A DNA stretch of 64,000 nt from CAIWHR01 sp963709525 (GTDB lineage: Bacteria; Pseudomonadota; Gammaproteobacteria; Burkholderiales; Casimicrobiaceae): positions 1-64,000 of the forward strand of contig CAVPXB010000002.1 in assembly GCA_963709525.1 (NCBI GenBank), read 5' to 3'. Positions within the stretch are counted from its first letter, which is position 1. The number at the start of each line of letters is the position of its first letter. Below, in pieces: positions 54,801 to 62,675 of the stretch. The translations under genes and the position numbers were made by a program. The notes beneath the pieces are model-generated. The model was not told the DNA's origin and ran no database searches. It was given only the letters and a program-made list of their open reading frames with translations.

Positions 54801-55060
54801 GCGCCACCGTGCGCCGGTTCCGTCCCATCGTCCTGACCGCCGCCGCCGCGGTGCTGGCGCTGATCCCGCTGGTGCGAAGCGATTTCTTCGGGCCGATGGC
54901 CGTGGCCATGATGGGCGGCATCATCGTGGCGACCGGGCTGACGCTGGGGTTTCTGCCGGCGCTGTACGCGGCGTGGTTTCGGGTACGGAAATCGGGGAAA
55001 TTGGGGTCAGATACGAATTACGATTCCGTTCACAGTCGTGGGAAATTGGGGTCTGGGTAA
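51844..55060 (+). CDS. RND efflux permease (AcrB-type), one frame slip at the start
   Basis: About 1,072 residues. From ATG 51,844 the frame slips by one base before 51,878; after it FNLSEWALEHQPLVFFLILV begins the first membrane helix. Two large periplasmic loops and twelve membrane segments are visible. The proton-relay motif in TM4 is intact (LGLLVDDAIIAVEM), as are SIPLVLAITFTCMW, FFPSSSRPELLVDLRLPEGS, and the C-terminal SGIIMRNAVILVDQIE and FGPMAVAMMGGIIVATGLT. It belongs to the drug/metal-efflux RND group transporting diverse hydrophobics; substrate unknown. The last 17 residues (SGKLGSDTNYDSVHSRG...) and the stop lie inside a repeat element, so the natural C-terminus has been replaced. 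Confidence 0.9.
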
Positions 55061-55082
55061 TTCGTATCTGACCCCAATTTCC
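54996..55082. repeat. 26-bp perfect inverted repeat (REP/insertion-derived element) at the end of the RND gene
   Basis: Arms 54,996-55,021 and 55,057-55,082 are perfect reverse complements separated by 35 bp. The core word is TTGGGGTCAGATACGAATTA, a type of sequence I associate with ends of REP-associated (TnpA-REP, Y1) transposase elements in proteobacteria. A further partial direct copy (GGGAAATTGGGGTC) lies at 55,040-55,053. No transposase is present, so this is a non-autonomous copy. It supplies the permease stop codon. Confidence 0.88.
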
Positions 55083-55116
55083 GTAGAATGACGGTTTGGC
55101 TCCCCAAGCAGACCCC

Positions 55117-56220
55117 ATGACGCTGTCCACGATTCCCGAGATCGTCGCCGACCTGAAGGCCGGCCGCATGGTCGTGCTCGTCGACGAAGAGAGTCGCGAG
55201 AACGAGGGCGATCTCGTTCTCGCCGCCGAGCACGTCACGCCCGACGCCATCAATTTCATGGCGCGCTTTGGCCGGGGCCTGATCTGCCTCACCCTGACCG
55301 AGGAGCATTGCCGCCAGTTGCATCTGTCGCTGATGGTCACCTCCAATCGCAGTGTCCACGGCACCAACTTCACCACGTCGATCGAAGCCGCCGAAGGGGT
55401 CACGACCGGCATCTCGGCGGCGGACCGCGCGCGTACCGTCGAGGCCGCGGTGGCGCCGAACGCGAGGCCTGCCGACATCGTCCAGCCGGGGCACATCTTT
55501 CCGCTGATGGCGCACGCGGGTGGCGTGCTCGCGCGCGCCGGGCACACCGAGGCCGGTTGCGACCTCGCGCAGCTGGCGGGCTGCGCGCCGGCAGCCGTGA
55601 TCTGCGAGATACTGAAAGACGATGGAACGATGGCGCGCCTGCCCGACCTCATCGAGTTCTCGCGCACGCACGGCATCAGGATCGGTGCGATCACCGACCT
55701 CATCCATCACCGCAATCGCACCGAACGGCTGGTCGAGCGCGTTGCCGAGCGGGCGGTGATGACGGCGCACGGGGCGTTCCGTCTGTTCGTCTATCGCGAG
55801 AAGCTGAACGAAGCGACGCACATCGCGCTGGTGCGCGGCACGGTCGACCCCGACACGGAGATTCTGGTCAGGGTTCACGAGCCCCTGTCGGTCGTGGATT
55901 TGATCGACACGCATTCGACGTCGCATTCGTGGAATCTCGCCGCGGCGATGGCGGCGATCGCCGACGCGGGGCGCGGCGTCGTGGTGCTGCTGCATCGCCC
56001 CGAATCCGCCGCCGAGCTGCGCATCCGCGCGGTCACCGACCAGCCGCCCATCTCCGCCAGGATGGAACTGCGCAACTACGGCATCGGCGCCCAGATCCTG
56101 CGCGACCTCGACGTGCGCAAGATGAAGCTGATGGCGAAGCCGCGAAAGATGCCCAGCATGACCGGGTTCGACCTCGAGGTCACCGGATTCATCGAGCCGC
56201 CCTCGTCGAAGTCTTCCTGA
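55117..56220 (+). CDS. ribBA: 3,4-dihydroxy-2-butanone 4-phosphate synthase with degenerate GTP cyclohydrolase II domain
   Basis: 367 residues from ATG 55,117. Residues 1-200 form a complete RibB domain: VLVDEESRENEGDLVLAAEH with the acidic metal loop, FGRGLICLTL, SVHGTNFTTSIEA and HTEAGCDLAQLAGC. It makes the four-carbon riboflavin precursor from ribulose 5-phosphate. The C-terminal half keeps the RibA fold, but where active RibA has the three zinc cysteines (C-x10-C-x-C) this one reads EPLSVVDLIDTHSTSHSWNL, and the QEGRGIGL stretch reads HRPESAAEL. The second activity is therefore almost surely lost, as in RibBX-type proteins, and a separate ribA must exist elsewhere. Followed by ribH 49 bp downstream. 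Confidence 0.93.
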   Translation: MTLSTIPEIVADLKAGRMVVLVDEESRENEGDLVLAAEHVTPDAINFMARFGRGLICLTLTEEHCRQLHLSLMVTSNRSVHGTNFTTSIEAAEGVTTGISAADRARTVEAAVAPNARPADIVQPGHIFPLMAHAGGVLARAGHTEAGCDLAQLAGCAPAAVICEILKDDGTMARLPDLIEFSRTHGIRIGAITDLIHHRNRTERLVERVAERAVMTAHGAFRLFVYREKLNEATHIALVRGTVDPDTEILVRVHEPLSVVDLIDTHSTSHSWNLAAAMAAIADAGRGVVVLLHRPESAAELRIRAVTDQPPISARMELRNYGIGAQILRDLDVRKMKLMAKPRKMPSMTGFDLEVTGFIEPPSSKSS

Positions 56221-56269
56221 TCCTTTCCAACCGTTGCGCGCGGCCCGAAGGCCGGCGCGGATCTCCACC

Positions 56270-56734
56270 ATGCCCATCAAGCGCTTCCCCTCGAATACTC
56301 GCGGCACCGGCCGGCGTGTCGCCATCGTCCTGTCGCGGTTCAACCCTGCCGCTGGCGACGGCCTCCTTTCCGGGGCGCTGCGCGGGTTGCGCGAGGCGGG
56401 CGTCTCCGAGAGCGACATCTCCGTCGCCACGGTTCCCGGCGCGCTGGAGACCGCGCTCGCCTTGCAGCGCTTCGCCCAGTCCGGCGATTACGACGCGCTG
56501 GTGGCCCTGGGCGCGGTGATCCGCGGCGAGACCTATCATTTCGAGATCGTGGCCAACGAGTCGGCCGCGGCCTTGCAGAGCGTGCAGCTCGAATTTGGCA
56601 TCCCGGTCGGCAATGGCATCCTCACCACCGACAACGACCAGCAGGCGCTGGTCCGCGCCGAGGTCAAGGGCTGCGAGGCCGCGCAGGCCGCGCTGGAACT
56701 CGCCAATTTGCTCGACGCCATCGACGAGGACTAG
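56270..56734 (+). CDS. ribH: 6,7-dimethyl-8-ribityllumazine synthase
   Basis: 154 residues from ATG 56,270. It condenses the RibB product with the RibA/D-derived pyrimidine to lumazine. Family signatures: RFNPAAGDGLLSGALRGL, VPGALETALALQRFAQSG, the substrate loop GAVIRGETYHFEIVANESA, and FGIPVGNGILTTDNDQQALVRA. All are intact and the length is normal for the icosahedral/pentameric enzyme. Followed by nusB after 5 bp, the common ribH-nusB order. Confidence 0.96.
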   Translation: MPIKRFPSNTRGTGRRVAIVLSRFNPAAGDGLLSGALRGLREAGVSESDISVATVPGALETALALQRFAQSGDYDALVALGAVIRGETYHFEIVANESAAALQSVQLEFGIPVGNGILTTDNDQQALVRAEVKGCEAAQAALELANLLDAIDED

Positions 56735-56739
56735 GCGCC

Positions 56740-57189
56740 ATGCGCATGAGCCCCCGGCGCCGTGCCCGCGAGTTTGTCCTGCAGGGCCTCTATCAGCGCC
56801 AGCTTTCGGGCAATGCGTGGCCCGCGATCCGCGAACAGGTCGCCGACGTGGCCGGCTTTTCCAAGGCGGATGTGCCTTACTTCGGCGAACTCTGGGCGGG
56901 CGTGAGCGCGGAATTCGACGCGCTGGTCGACCTCGTGGCGCCCTACCTCGACCGTCCCGCCGGCCAGTTGTCGCCGATCGAGCGGGGCGTGCTGGTCATC
57001 GGCGCCTGGGAACTCGGGCATCGACTCGAGATCCCCTACCGCGTGGCGATCAACGAGGCGGTCGAACTCGCCAAGTCCTACGGCGGTACCGACGGCCACA
57101 AGTTCGTCAACGGCGTGCTCGACAAGCTCGCCGGTGTGCTTCGTGCCGACGAGATCGGCGCGCTCGCGGCCGAGGGCGCGCGCCTATAA
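56740..57189 (+). CDS. nusB: Transcription antitermination factor NusB
   Basis: 149 residues. RRRAREFVLQGLYQRQLSG opens the all-helical NusB fold; LSPIERGVLVIGAWELGHR and PYRVAINEAVELAKSYGGTDGHKFVNGVLDKLA are the strongly conserved C-terminal half. It binds boxA RNA with NusE in rRNA antitermination. It starts 5 bp after the ribH stop, so the two are cotranslated. Confidence 0.97.
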   Translation: MRMSPRRRAREFVLQGLYQRQLSGNAWPAIREQVADVAGFSKADVPYFGELWAGVSAEFDALVDLVAPYLDRPAGQLSPIERGVLVIGAWELGHRLEIPYRVAINEAVELAKSYGGTDGHKFVNGVLDKLAGVLRADEIGALAAEGARL

Positions 57190-57190
57190 T
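57185..57190 (+). promoter_or_regulatory. Perfect TATAAT box just upstream of thiL
   Basis: TATAAT overlaps the nusB stop codon and ends 7 bp before the thiL GTG. No good -35 hexamer is visible 16-18 bp upstream, so promoter activity is only possible. If used, the thiL transcript would be leaderless. Confidence 0.3.
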
Positions 57191-57197
57191 TCCCGGG

Positions 57198-58208
57198 GTG
57201 AATGTTCCTGTCCCCGCGCGCGTGGCCGGCACCCTCGGCGAGTTCGAGCTCATCGACCGCTTTTTTGCGCGTCCGGTGCGCGCAGCTGACGTGCAGATCG
57301 GTGTCGGCGACGACGCCGCGCTGATCGTCCCGACCCCTGGCTGCGAGCTTGCGTTTTCGACCGACATGCTGGTGGCCGGGCGGCATTTCCACGCCGATGT
57401 CGATGCAGCGCGACTCGGCCACAAGACGCTGGCGGTCAATCTTTCGGACATGGCCGCGATGGGGGCGAAGCCGCGGTTTGCGTTGCTGGCCTGCGCGCTT
57501 CCCGACAACGATGCCACATGGCTGGACGCCTTTGCGCAGGGTTTCTTCGCGCTGGCCGATCGTTACGGGGTCGAACTCATCGGCGGCGATACCACGCGGG
57601 GTCCGCTCAACCTCTGTGTCACCATCATCGGCGAGGTGCCTCGCGGCCAGGCGCTGACGCGCGCCGGCGCGCAGCCGGGCGACGACATCTACGTTTCCGG
57701 GGAACTCGGCGGCGCGGCGCTGGCGCTCGCGGCGATGGCGGGGCGCACGCGTGTTCCCGACGCGGCATTCGCGGCGTGCCGTCAGAGGTTGGAGCTGCCC
57801 GTTCCCCGCATTGAACTGGGCGTGGGATTGCGCGGCCTCGCCACGGCGGCGCTGGACATTTCGGACGGCCTCACCGGCGACCTGGGCCACATCATCGAGC
57901 GATCGGGCACGGGGGCCAGGATCGACCTCGATCGGCTGCCCGCCGCACCGCATCTGGCGACGATGCTGAAGGGCGGAGAGCGGGCGCTGGCGCTCGATTG
58001 CCTGCTCGCCGGCGGCGACGATTACGAGCTTTGCTTCACGGCGCCCAACGTCCATCGCGAGCGCATCGACGCACTCGCCCGGGCGTCGGGGCTGCCGCTG
58101 TCGCGCATCGGCAAGATGACGCCAGCAGCCGGTCTTGTCGTGCGCGACGAAACGGGCGCCGTGCTGGCGTCGTTGCCGCGGGCCTTCGATCATTTCGCGC
58201 CGCGGTGA
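57198..58208 (+). CDS. thiL: Thiamine-monophosphate kinase
   Basis: 336 residues from GTG 57,198 (VNVPVPARVAGTLGEFELID). It phosphorylates thiamine phosphate to thiamine diphosphate with ATP. Key sites: IGVGDDAALI, FSTDMLVAGRHFHADVDAAR, AVNLSDMAAMGAKPRF, IGGDTTRGPLNLCVTIIG, DISDGLTGDLGHI and LAGGDDYELCFTAP, all metal- and ATP-binding Asp-rich loops of the family. The start codon is GTG; no strong ribosome site precedes it. Overlaps pgpA by 4 bp. Confidence 0.96.
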   Translation: MNVPVPARVAGTLGEFELIDRFFARPVRAADVQIGVGDDAALIVPTPGCELAFSTDMLVAGRHFHADVDAARLGHKTLAVNLSDMAAMGAKPRFALLACALPDNDATWLDAFAQGFFALADRYGVELIGGDTTRGPLNLCVTIIGEVPRGQALTRAGAQPGDDIYVSGELGGAALALAAMAGRTRVPDAAFAACRQRLELPVPRIELGVGLRGLATAALDISDGLTGDLGHIIERSGTGARIDLDRLPAAPHLATMLKGGERALALDCLLAGGDDYELCFTAPNVHRERIDALARASGLPLSRIGKMTPAAGLVVRDETGAVLASLPRAFDHFAPR

Positions 58209-58699
58209 CGACGATGGCGGTCCGTCCGAACCTCAAGTTCCTGTTCAGCCATCCCGCGCACTTTGTCGCGCTGGGTTTCGGCAGCGGGCTCGCGCCGGTT
58301 GCGCCCGGAACCTTCGGCACGCTGGTGGCGATACCGCTGGCGATCGGATTGCGCGACCGTTTCGGCGATCTGGGCTATCTCGTCACGGTCGGTGCGTTCT
58401 TCGTCATCGGAATCTGGGTATCGGCGATCACCGCGCGCGATCTCGGTGTCGCCGATCACGGCGCCATCGTCTGGGACGAGGTGGTCGCCTTCCTGCTGGT
58501 GCTCTTTTTCGTCGGCGACGATCTCACCCGCATCGCGTTCGCCTTCCTGCTGTTCCGGCTGTTCGACATCCTGAAGCCGCCGCCCATCCGGCAACTCGAC
58601 GCGGCGCTGAAGAACGGCTTTGGCGTGATGGCCGACGATCTCCTCGCGGCCGGGTATGCGCTCATCGTGTTCGCCGTCGCGCAGCGGCTCATCGGATGA
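58205..58699 (+). CDS. pgpA: Phosphatidylglycerophosphatase A
   Basis: 164 residues from GTG 58,205 in a GTGA overlap with thiL; ATG 58,214 is a close alternative. PgpA removes phosphate from phosphatidylglycerophosphate in the inner membrane. GFGSGLAPVAPGTFGTLVAI, WDEVVAFLLVLFF with the conserved acidic pair, and LFRLFDILKPPPIRQLD are diagnostic. Several hydrophobic segments are visible. Linkage thiL-pgpA-pncC is typical of beta- and gammaproteobacteria. Confidence 0.95.
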   Translation: MTTMAVRPNLKFLFSHPAHFVALGFGSGLAPVAPGTFGTLVAIPLAIGLRDRFGDLGYLVTVGAFFVIGIWVSAITARDLGVADHGAIVWDEVVAFLLVLFFVGDDLTRIAFAFLLFRLFDILKPPPIRQLDAALKNGFGVMADDLLAAGYALIVFAVAQRLIG

Positions 58700-59205
58700 C
58701 GGGCGTGGCCGCTGATCATCAGGCGTTGGCGGCCCGGCTGGGGGCGCTGCTGGCGGCGCAGGGCGCGACGGTGGCCACGGCGGAATCGTGCACCGGAGGG
58801 CTCATCGCCGGCGCGATCACCGATATCGCCGGCAGTTCGGCGTGGTTCGACCGCGGCTTCGTCACCTATTCCAACGCGGCCAAGGTGGCAATGCTCGGCG
58901 TTGGGCCCTCGACGCTCGACGACCATGGCGCCGTCAGCGAGGCGGTGGCGCGGGAGATGGCCGAGGGTGCGATCGCCCGCAGTGATGCCGATTTCGCGTT
59001 AGCGGTCACCGGCGTCGCCGGCCCCGGCGGCGGCACGCCGGACAAGCCGGTGGGGACGGTGTGCATCGCATGGGTTCGGCGTGGCACCGCGGCGCAGGCG
59101 ACCACTCGACATTTCGCCGGCGACCGGGCGGCGGTGCGCGCGGCAAGTGTCGAGGCGGCGCTGGCGGGGTTGGCGGCGCTGGTCGGGCGCCTGACCTCGA
59201 CCTGA
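58696..59205 (+). CDS. pncC: Nicotinamide-nucleotide amidohydrolase (CinA C-terminal family)
   Basis: 169 residues from ATG 58,696, overlapping the pgpA stop by ATGA. Only the CinA C-terminal domain is present, as in PncC. Motifs: TAESCTGGLIAGAITDIAGS with the catalytic Ser, FVTYSNAAKVAMLGV, and AVTGVAGPGGGTPDKPVGTV. It deamidates NMN to nicotinate mononucleotide, recycling NAD. Last gene of the ribBA-pncC run before a repeat-filled gap and recA. Confidence 0.94.
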   Translation: MTGVAADHQALAARLGALLAAQGATVATAESCTGGLIAGAITDIAGSSAWFDRGFVTYSNAAKVAMLGVGPSTLDDHGAVSEAVAREMAEGAIARSDADFALAVTGVAGPGGGTPDKPVGTVCIAWVRRGTAAQATTRHFAGDRAAVRAASVEAALAGLAALVGRLTST

Positions 59206-59235
59206 CCGCGCGCCGGCCCGGGGCGGGTGGTAATT

Positions 59236-59406
59236 GATCCGGAATGAACATGATTGAACCGTTCGCCCTGAGCTTGTCGAAGGGCCTGCCCTGAGTCGAT
59301 CGAAGGGGCTTCGACGGGCTCAGCCCGAACGGAACTCATACGTCAGTCGAAGGGCCTGCCCCGAGTCGATCGAAGGGGCTTCGACGGGCTCAGCCCGAAC
59401 GGACCT
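59236..59406. repeat. Dispersed repeat, extended unit with tandem second half
   Basis: Starts GATCCGGAATGAACATGATT, continues with GAACCGTTCGCCCTGAGCTT and GTCGAAGGGCCTGCC. A subunit of about 70 bp (GTCGAAGGGCCTGCC, GAGTCGATCGAAGG, GGCTTCGACGGGCTCAGCCC) then occurs twice, ending at 59,406. It fills most of the pncC-recA gap. Confidence 0.88.
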
Positions 59407-59459
59407 CACCGTGCTGGATCAATCGGCCAAAGGTCTTAGGCTGTTCGGGGGCTGGCATC

Positions 59460-59482
59460 GAACGATCGTTCTATGCCATAAT
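59460..59482 (+). promoter_or_regulatory. recA promoter with SOS-box-like palindrome
   Basis: Extended -10 TGCCATAAT (hexamer CATAAT, 59,477-59,482), about 129 bp before the recA ATG. Immediately upstream, 59,460-59,471 is the perfect palindrome GAACGATCGTTC, within CGAACGATCGTTCT. It covers the spacer between -10 and -35, an ideal repressor position. The form matches the GAAC-N4-GTTC LexA box of Gram-positive bacteria rather than the CTGT-N8-ACAG of most beta/gammaproteobacteria. Confidence 0.55.
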
Positions 59483-59610
59483 CGGTCGCATTGAAGGGTG
59501 CGAAGGGATTGTCAAGGCCGAACCGGCCACCCGCTTTCAGCCGCGCCCCGACGTGCCCGCGCAACCTCTGCCGCCGGTTTTCACCGGCCCGCAAAACTTC
59601 GGAACCTACG

Positions 59611-60648
59611 ATGGACGACAACAAGAGCAAAGCCCTCGCCGCCGCATTGACGCAAATCGAAAAGCAGTTCGGCAAGGGATCGATCATGAAAATGGGCGAC
59701 GCCCAGATCCAGAACGACCTGCAAGTGGTGTCGACCGGGTCGTTGGGGCTCGACATCGCGCTGGGCGTCGGCGGATTGCCGCGCGGTCGCGTCGTTGAAA
59801 TCTACGGGCCCGAGTCCTCGGGCAAGACGACGCTGTCGCTGCAGGTCGTCGCCCAGGTGCAAAAGCCCGGCGGCACCGCCGCCTACATCGATGCCGAGAA
59901 CGCGCTCGACCCCGTCTACGCCGGCAAACTCGGCGTCAACGTTGGCGAACTCCTCATCTCCCAGCCGGACACCGGCGAGCAGGCGCTGGAGATCGCCGAC
60001 ATGCTGGTGCGCTCGGGCGGTGTCGACATCATCGTCATCGACTCGGTCGCCGCGCTGGTGCCCAAGGCCGAAATCGAGGGCGAGATGGGCGATCAGCTGC
60101 CGGGCCTTCAGGCACGGCTGATGAGTCAGGCGCTGCGCAAGCTCGCCTCCAACATCAAGCGCGCCAACACGCTGGTCATCTTCATCAACCAGATCCGGAT
60201 GAAGATCGGCGTGATGTTCGGCAGCCCTGAAACCACCACCGGTGGCAATGCGCTCAAGTTCTACGCTTCGGTGCGGCTCGACATCCGGCGCATCGGCGCG
60301 ATCAAGAAAAACGAGGAAGTCATCGGCAACGAAACCCGCGTCAAGGTCGTCAAGAACAAGGTCGCGCCGCCGTTTCGCGAAGCGCTGTTCGACATCCTCT
60401 ATGGCGAAGGCATTTCGCGCCACGGCGAGATCATCGAACTCGGGGTCGCGCACAACATCATCGACAAGTCGGGGGCGTGGTACGCCTACAGCGGGGAGAA
60501 GATCGGCCAGGGCAAGGACAACACCCGCGAGTTCCTGCGCGAGCATCCCGAGATGGCGACGGAAATCGAAGCCAGGATCCGCGCGGCGGTCGGCGTGCCG
60601 CAGCCCGGTGCGCTGCGCGCCAAGGGCGAGCCCGCACCCGAGGAATGA
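59611..60648 (+). CDS. recA: Recombinase RecA
   Basis: 345 residues from ATG 59,611 (MDDNKSKALAAALTQIEKQF). The frame stays open upstream to 59,491 but that part is not RecA-like. Walker A GPESSGKT at 66-73, VAALVPKAEIEGEMGD, the L1/L2 loops (FINQIRMKIGVMFGSPETTT GGNALKFY region) and the C-terminal domain GEIIELGVAHNIIDKSGAWY. It forms the DNA strand-exchange filament and triggers LexA cleavage. Length and motifs are normal. Followed by recX. Confidence 0.98.
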   Translation: MDDNKSKALAAALTQIEKQFGKGSIMKMGDAQIQNDLQVVSTGSLGLDIALGVGGLPRGRVVEIYGPESSGKTTLSLQVVAQVQKPGGTAAYIDAENALDPVYAGKLGVNVGELLISQPDTGEQALEIADMLVRSGGVDIIVIDSVAALVPKAEIEGEMGDQLPGLQARLMSQALRKLASNIKRANTLVIFINQIRMKIGVMFGSPETTTGGNALKFYASVRLDIRRIGAIKKNEEVIGNETRVKVVKNKVAPPFREALFDILYGEGISRHGEIIELGVAHNIIDKSGAWYAYSGEKIGQGKDNTREFLREHPEMATEIEARIRAAVGVPQPGALRAKGEPAPEE

Positions 60649-60790
60649 CCGTGGCGTCGGAGTCGTGGGAGGCGGTGCGGCCGACGCTGACGTCGCCGGC
60701 AAAGCGCGCAGTTCGTTGAACGATGGCTGAGTTCCGCGCGCATGCAAGCCGTCGCGCCCGCCCAGGACGCTGAAGGCGCGGGCGATCGGC

Positions 60791-61198
60791 ATGCTGGCCC
60801 GGCGCGAGTACGGGCGGGCGGAGTTGCGCGACAAGCTGCTGGCCACGGGCGCCGAGTGCGACGCGGTCGATCCCGTCCTCGATGAGCTCTCCGCTCTTGG
60901 GTTCCTGTCCGACACCCGCTTCGCCCACGCGGTCGTGCGGCAGAAGCAGGGGGGCTATTCGCGGCGCGCTATTGCCGAGACCCTCAAGCAGAAGGGGGTC
61001 GTCGCCGAAGCGGTCACGGCGGCGCTGGCCGACACTCCGATCGACGATGCGACCGCGCTGGCCGCGCTCTGGGCGCGGCGCTTCGGGCGCGCCCCCGCCG
61101 ACGAACGCGAGAAGGCCCGCCAGGTTCGGTTTCTGCAAAGCCGCGGCTTTTCGCTGTCGGCGATCTTTCGCCTGTTGCGGGATCCACCTGCGGCCTGA
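60791..61198 (+). CDS. recX: Regulatory protein RecX
   Basis: At least 135 residues from ATG 60,791 (MLARREYGRAELRDKLLATG). The frame continues upstream as TLKARAIG, which is also conserved in RecX, but no start codon is found there before a stop at 60,728-60,730. The true start may be ATG 60,741 with a one-base slip in the C-rich run at 60,757-60,763. Three helical repeats are visible (YGRAELRDKL, GYSRRAIAETLKQKG, QVRFLQSRGFSLSAIFRLL). RecX limits RecA filament growth; adjacency to recA fits. Confidence 0.88.
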   Translation: MLARREYGRAELRDKLLATGAECDAVDPVLDELSALGFLSDTRFAHAVVRQKQGGYSRRAIAETLKQKGVVAEAVTAALADTPIDDATALAALWARRFGRAPADEREKARQVRFLQSRGFSLSAIFRLLRDPPAA

Positions 61199-61358
61199 GA
61201 GGCTGAGAGTCTTTCGATCATGCCCGCACATCACGCCGGAAGACGCCCGCTCTTCGTTGCAAATGCTCGCCATAGCCCGAGCTATGGCTGCGCTTTGCGC
61301 CTCGATCGGACGCCTTCTGGCGCGCCGCTCGGTCACGCCCGAAAAACTCTCAGCCTCT
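61198..61358. repeat. Structured intergenic element between recX and ubiU
   Basis: A perfect 13-bp inverted repeat (61,198-61,210 AGAGGCTGAGAGT; 61,346-61,358 ACTCTCAGCCTCT) encloses about 135 bp. In the middle is a second hairpin GCCATAGC-CCGA-GCTATGGC (61,269-61,288). The left arm overlaps the recX stop. The two-level hairpin suggests a dispersed structured repeat or RNA element; no ORF inside looks coding. I have the impression that similar elements occur in related genomes but cannot verify it. Confidence 0.6.
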
Positions 61359-61465
61359 GATCCGGTCTCGCCGTTCGAGTTCCACTTGACTCCGATCAAG
61401 GAGCGAACCGAACGGGCTCGATAGCATGGCAAAGTTCCCCGGGTCGCCAATCCCGTCTTTGCCCC

Positions 61466-62479
61466 ATGCCCGCTTTCCACAGCCCCGAACTCGTCTGCCC
61501 CGCCGGTGGCCTGCCCGCGCTGAAGGCGGCGGTCGACCACGGTGCCGATGCCGTCTACGTCGGTTTTCGCGACGAGACGAACGCCCGCGCCTTCGCCGGC
61601 CTCAACTTCGACGACGCGGCGCTCGCCGAAGGCGTCGCCTACGCCCATCGCCGCGACCGGAAGGTTCTGGTCGCGCTCAACACCTTCCCGTCGCCGGAAG
61701 GCTGGCCGCGCTGGACCGGGGCCGTCGACCGCGCCGCGGCGCAGGGTGTCGACGCGATCATCTGCGCCGACGCAGCATTGCTCCAGTATGCCGCGCGCGC
61801 GCATCCCGGGCTGCGGCTGCATCTGTCGGTCCAGGCATCGGCGACCAATTACGAGGCGATCAACTACTACCGCGAGCGCTTCGGCATCCGCCGCGCCGTG
61901 CTGCCGCGCGTGCTGTCGCTGGCGCAGGTCGAGCACACGATCGCCCACACCGAGGTCGAGATCGAGGTGTTCGGCTATGGCAGCCTGTGCGTGATGGTCG
62001 AAGGGCGATGCGCGCTGTCGGCGTACGTGACCGGCGAGTCGCCGAACTGCCAGGGCGTGTGTTCTCCCGCCAAGGCGGTGCGCTGGGAGCAGACGTCCAA
62101 CGGCATGCGCACGCGCTTGAACGGCTTCGTGATCGATGAATTCAGCGCCACCGAGCGTCCCGGCTATCCGACGCTCTGCAAGGGACGCTTCGCTGTCGGT
62201 GGCTCGACCTACTACGCGCTGGAGGAGCCGACCAGCCTCAACACGCTCGATCTCCTGCCTGCGCTCGTCAAAGCCGGCGTGCGCGCGATCAAGATCGAAG
62301 GGCGGCAGAGGAGCCCCGCCTATGTCGCGCAGGTGACGCGCGTCTGGCGCGCCGCGATCGATCGTTGCGTTGCGTCGCCGCAGGCCTACGTCGCCGACGC
62401 CGCGTGGCAGGCCGAACTCAATCGGCTCGCCGAAGGACAGACGCAGACGCTGGGTGCCTACTCCCGGCCCTGGCGCTGA
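61466..62479 (+). CDS. ubiU: UbiU, O2-independent ubiquinone hydroxylation protein (U32 family)
   Basis: 337 residues. It starts MPAFHSPELVCPAGGLPALK with the U32 opening, then AVDHGADAVYVGFRDETNAR. Cysteines at 175, 182, 199 and 238 (FGYGSLCVMVEGRCALSAY ... NCQGVCSPAKA ... LCKGRF) are spaced 7, 17 and 39 residues apart, exactly as the four [4Fe-4S] ligands of E. coli UbiU. With UbiV it hydroxylates ubiquinone precursors under anoxia, probably using prephenate as oxygen donor. UbiV lies 196 bp downstream beyond a repeat. A UbiT (SCP2) partner is not in the window. Confidence 0.94.
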   Translation: MPAFHSPELVCPAGGLPALKAAVDHGADAVYVGFRDETNARAFAGLNFDDAALAEGVAYAHRRDRKVLVALNTFPSPEGWPRWTGAVDRAAAQGVDAIICADAALLQYAARAHPGLRLHLSVQASATNYEAINYYRERFGIRRAVLPRVLSLAQVEHTIAHTEVEIEVFGYGSLCVMVEGRCALSAYVTGESPNCQGVCSPAKAVRWEQTSNGMRTRLNGFVIDEFSATERPGYPTLCKGRFAVGGSTYYALEEPTSLNTLDLLPALVKAGVRAIKIEGRQRSPAYVAQVTRVWRAAIDRCVASPQAYVADAAWQAELNRLAEGQTQTLGAYSRPWR

Positions 62480-62494
62480 CAGCCCGTTCCTGCT

Positions 62495-62645
62495 GATCCG
62501 GCATGAATATGAATGAACCGTTCGCCCTGAGCTTGTCGAAGGGCCTGCCCGGAGTCGACCGAAGGGCCTGCCCTGAGTCGACCGAAGGGCCTGCCCTGAG
62601 TCGATCGAAGGAGCTTCGGCTGGCTCAGCCGGAGACGAACTTCAT
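62495..62645. repeat. Dispersed repeat between ubiU and ubiV
   Basis: The same extended unit as at 59,236: GATCCGGCATGAATATGAAT, then GAACCGTTCGCCCTGAGCTT and several GTCGACCGAAGGGCCTGCCC-type tandem subunits, ending near 62,645. It separates ubiU and ubiV, which are usually adjacent or overlapping. Confidence 0.9.
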
Positions 62646-62675
62646 CCATCATTGCGCCCGTTCAATAACGAACCC

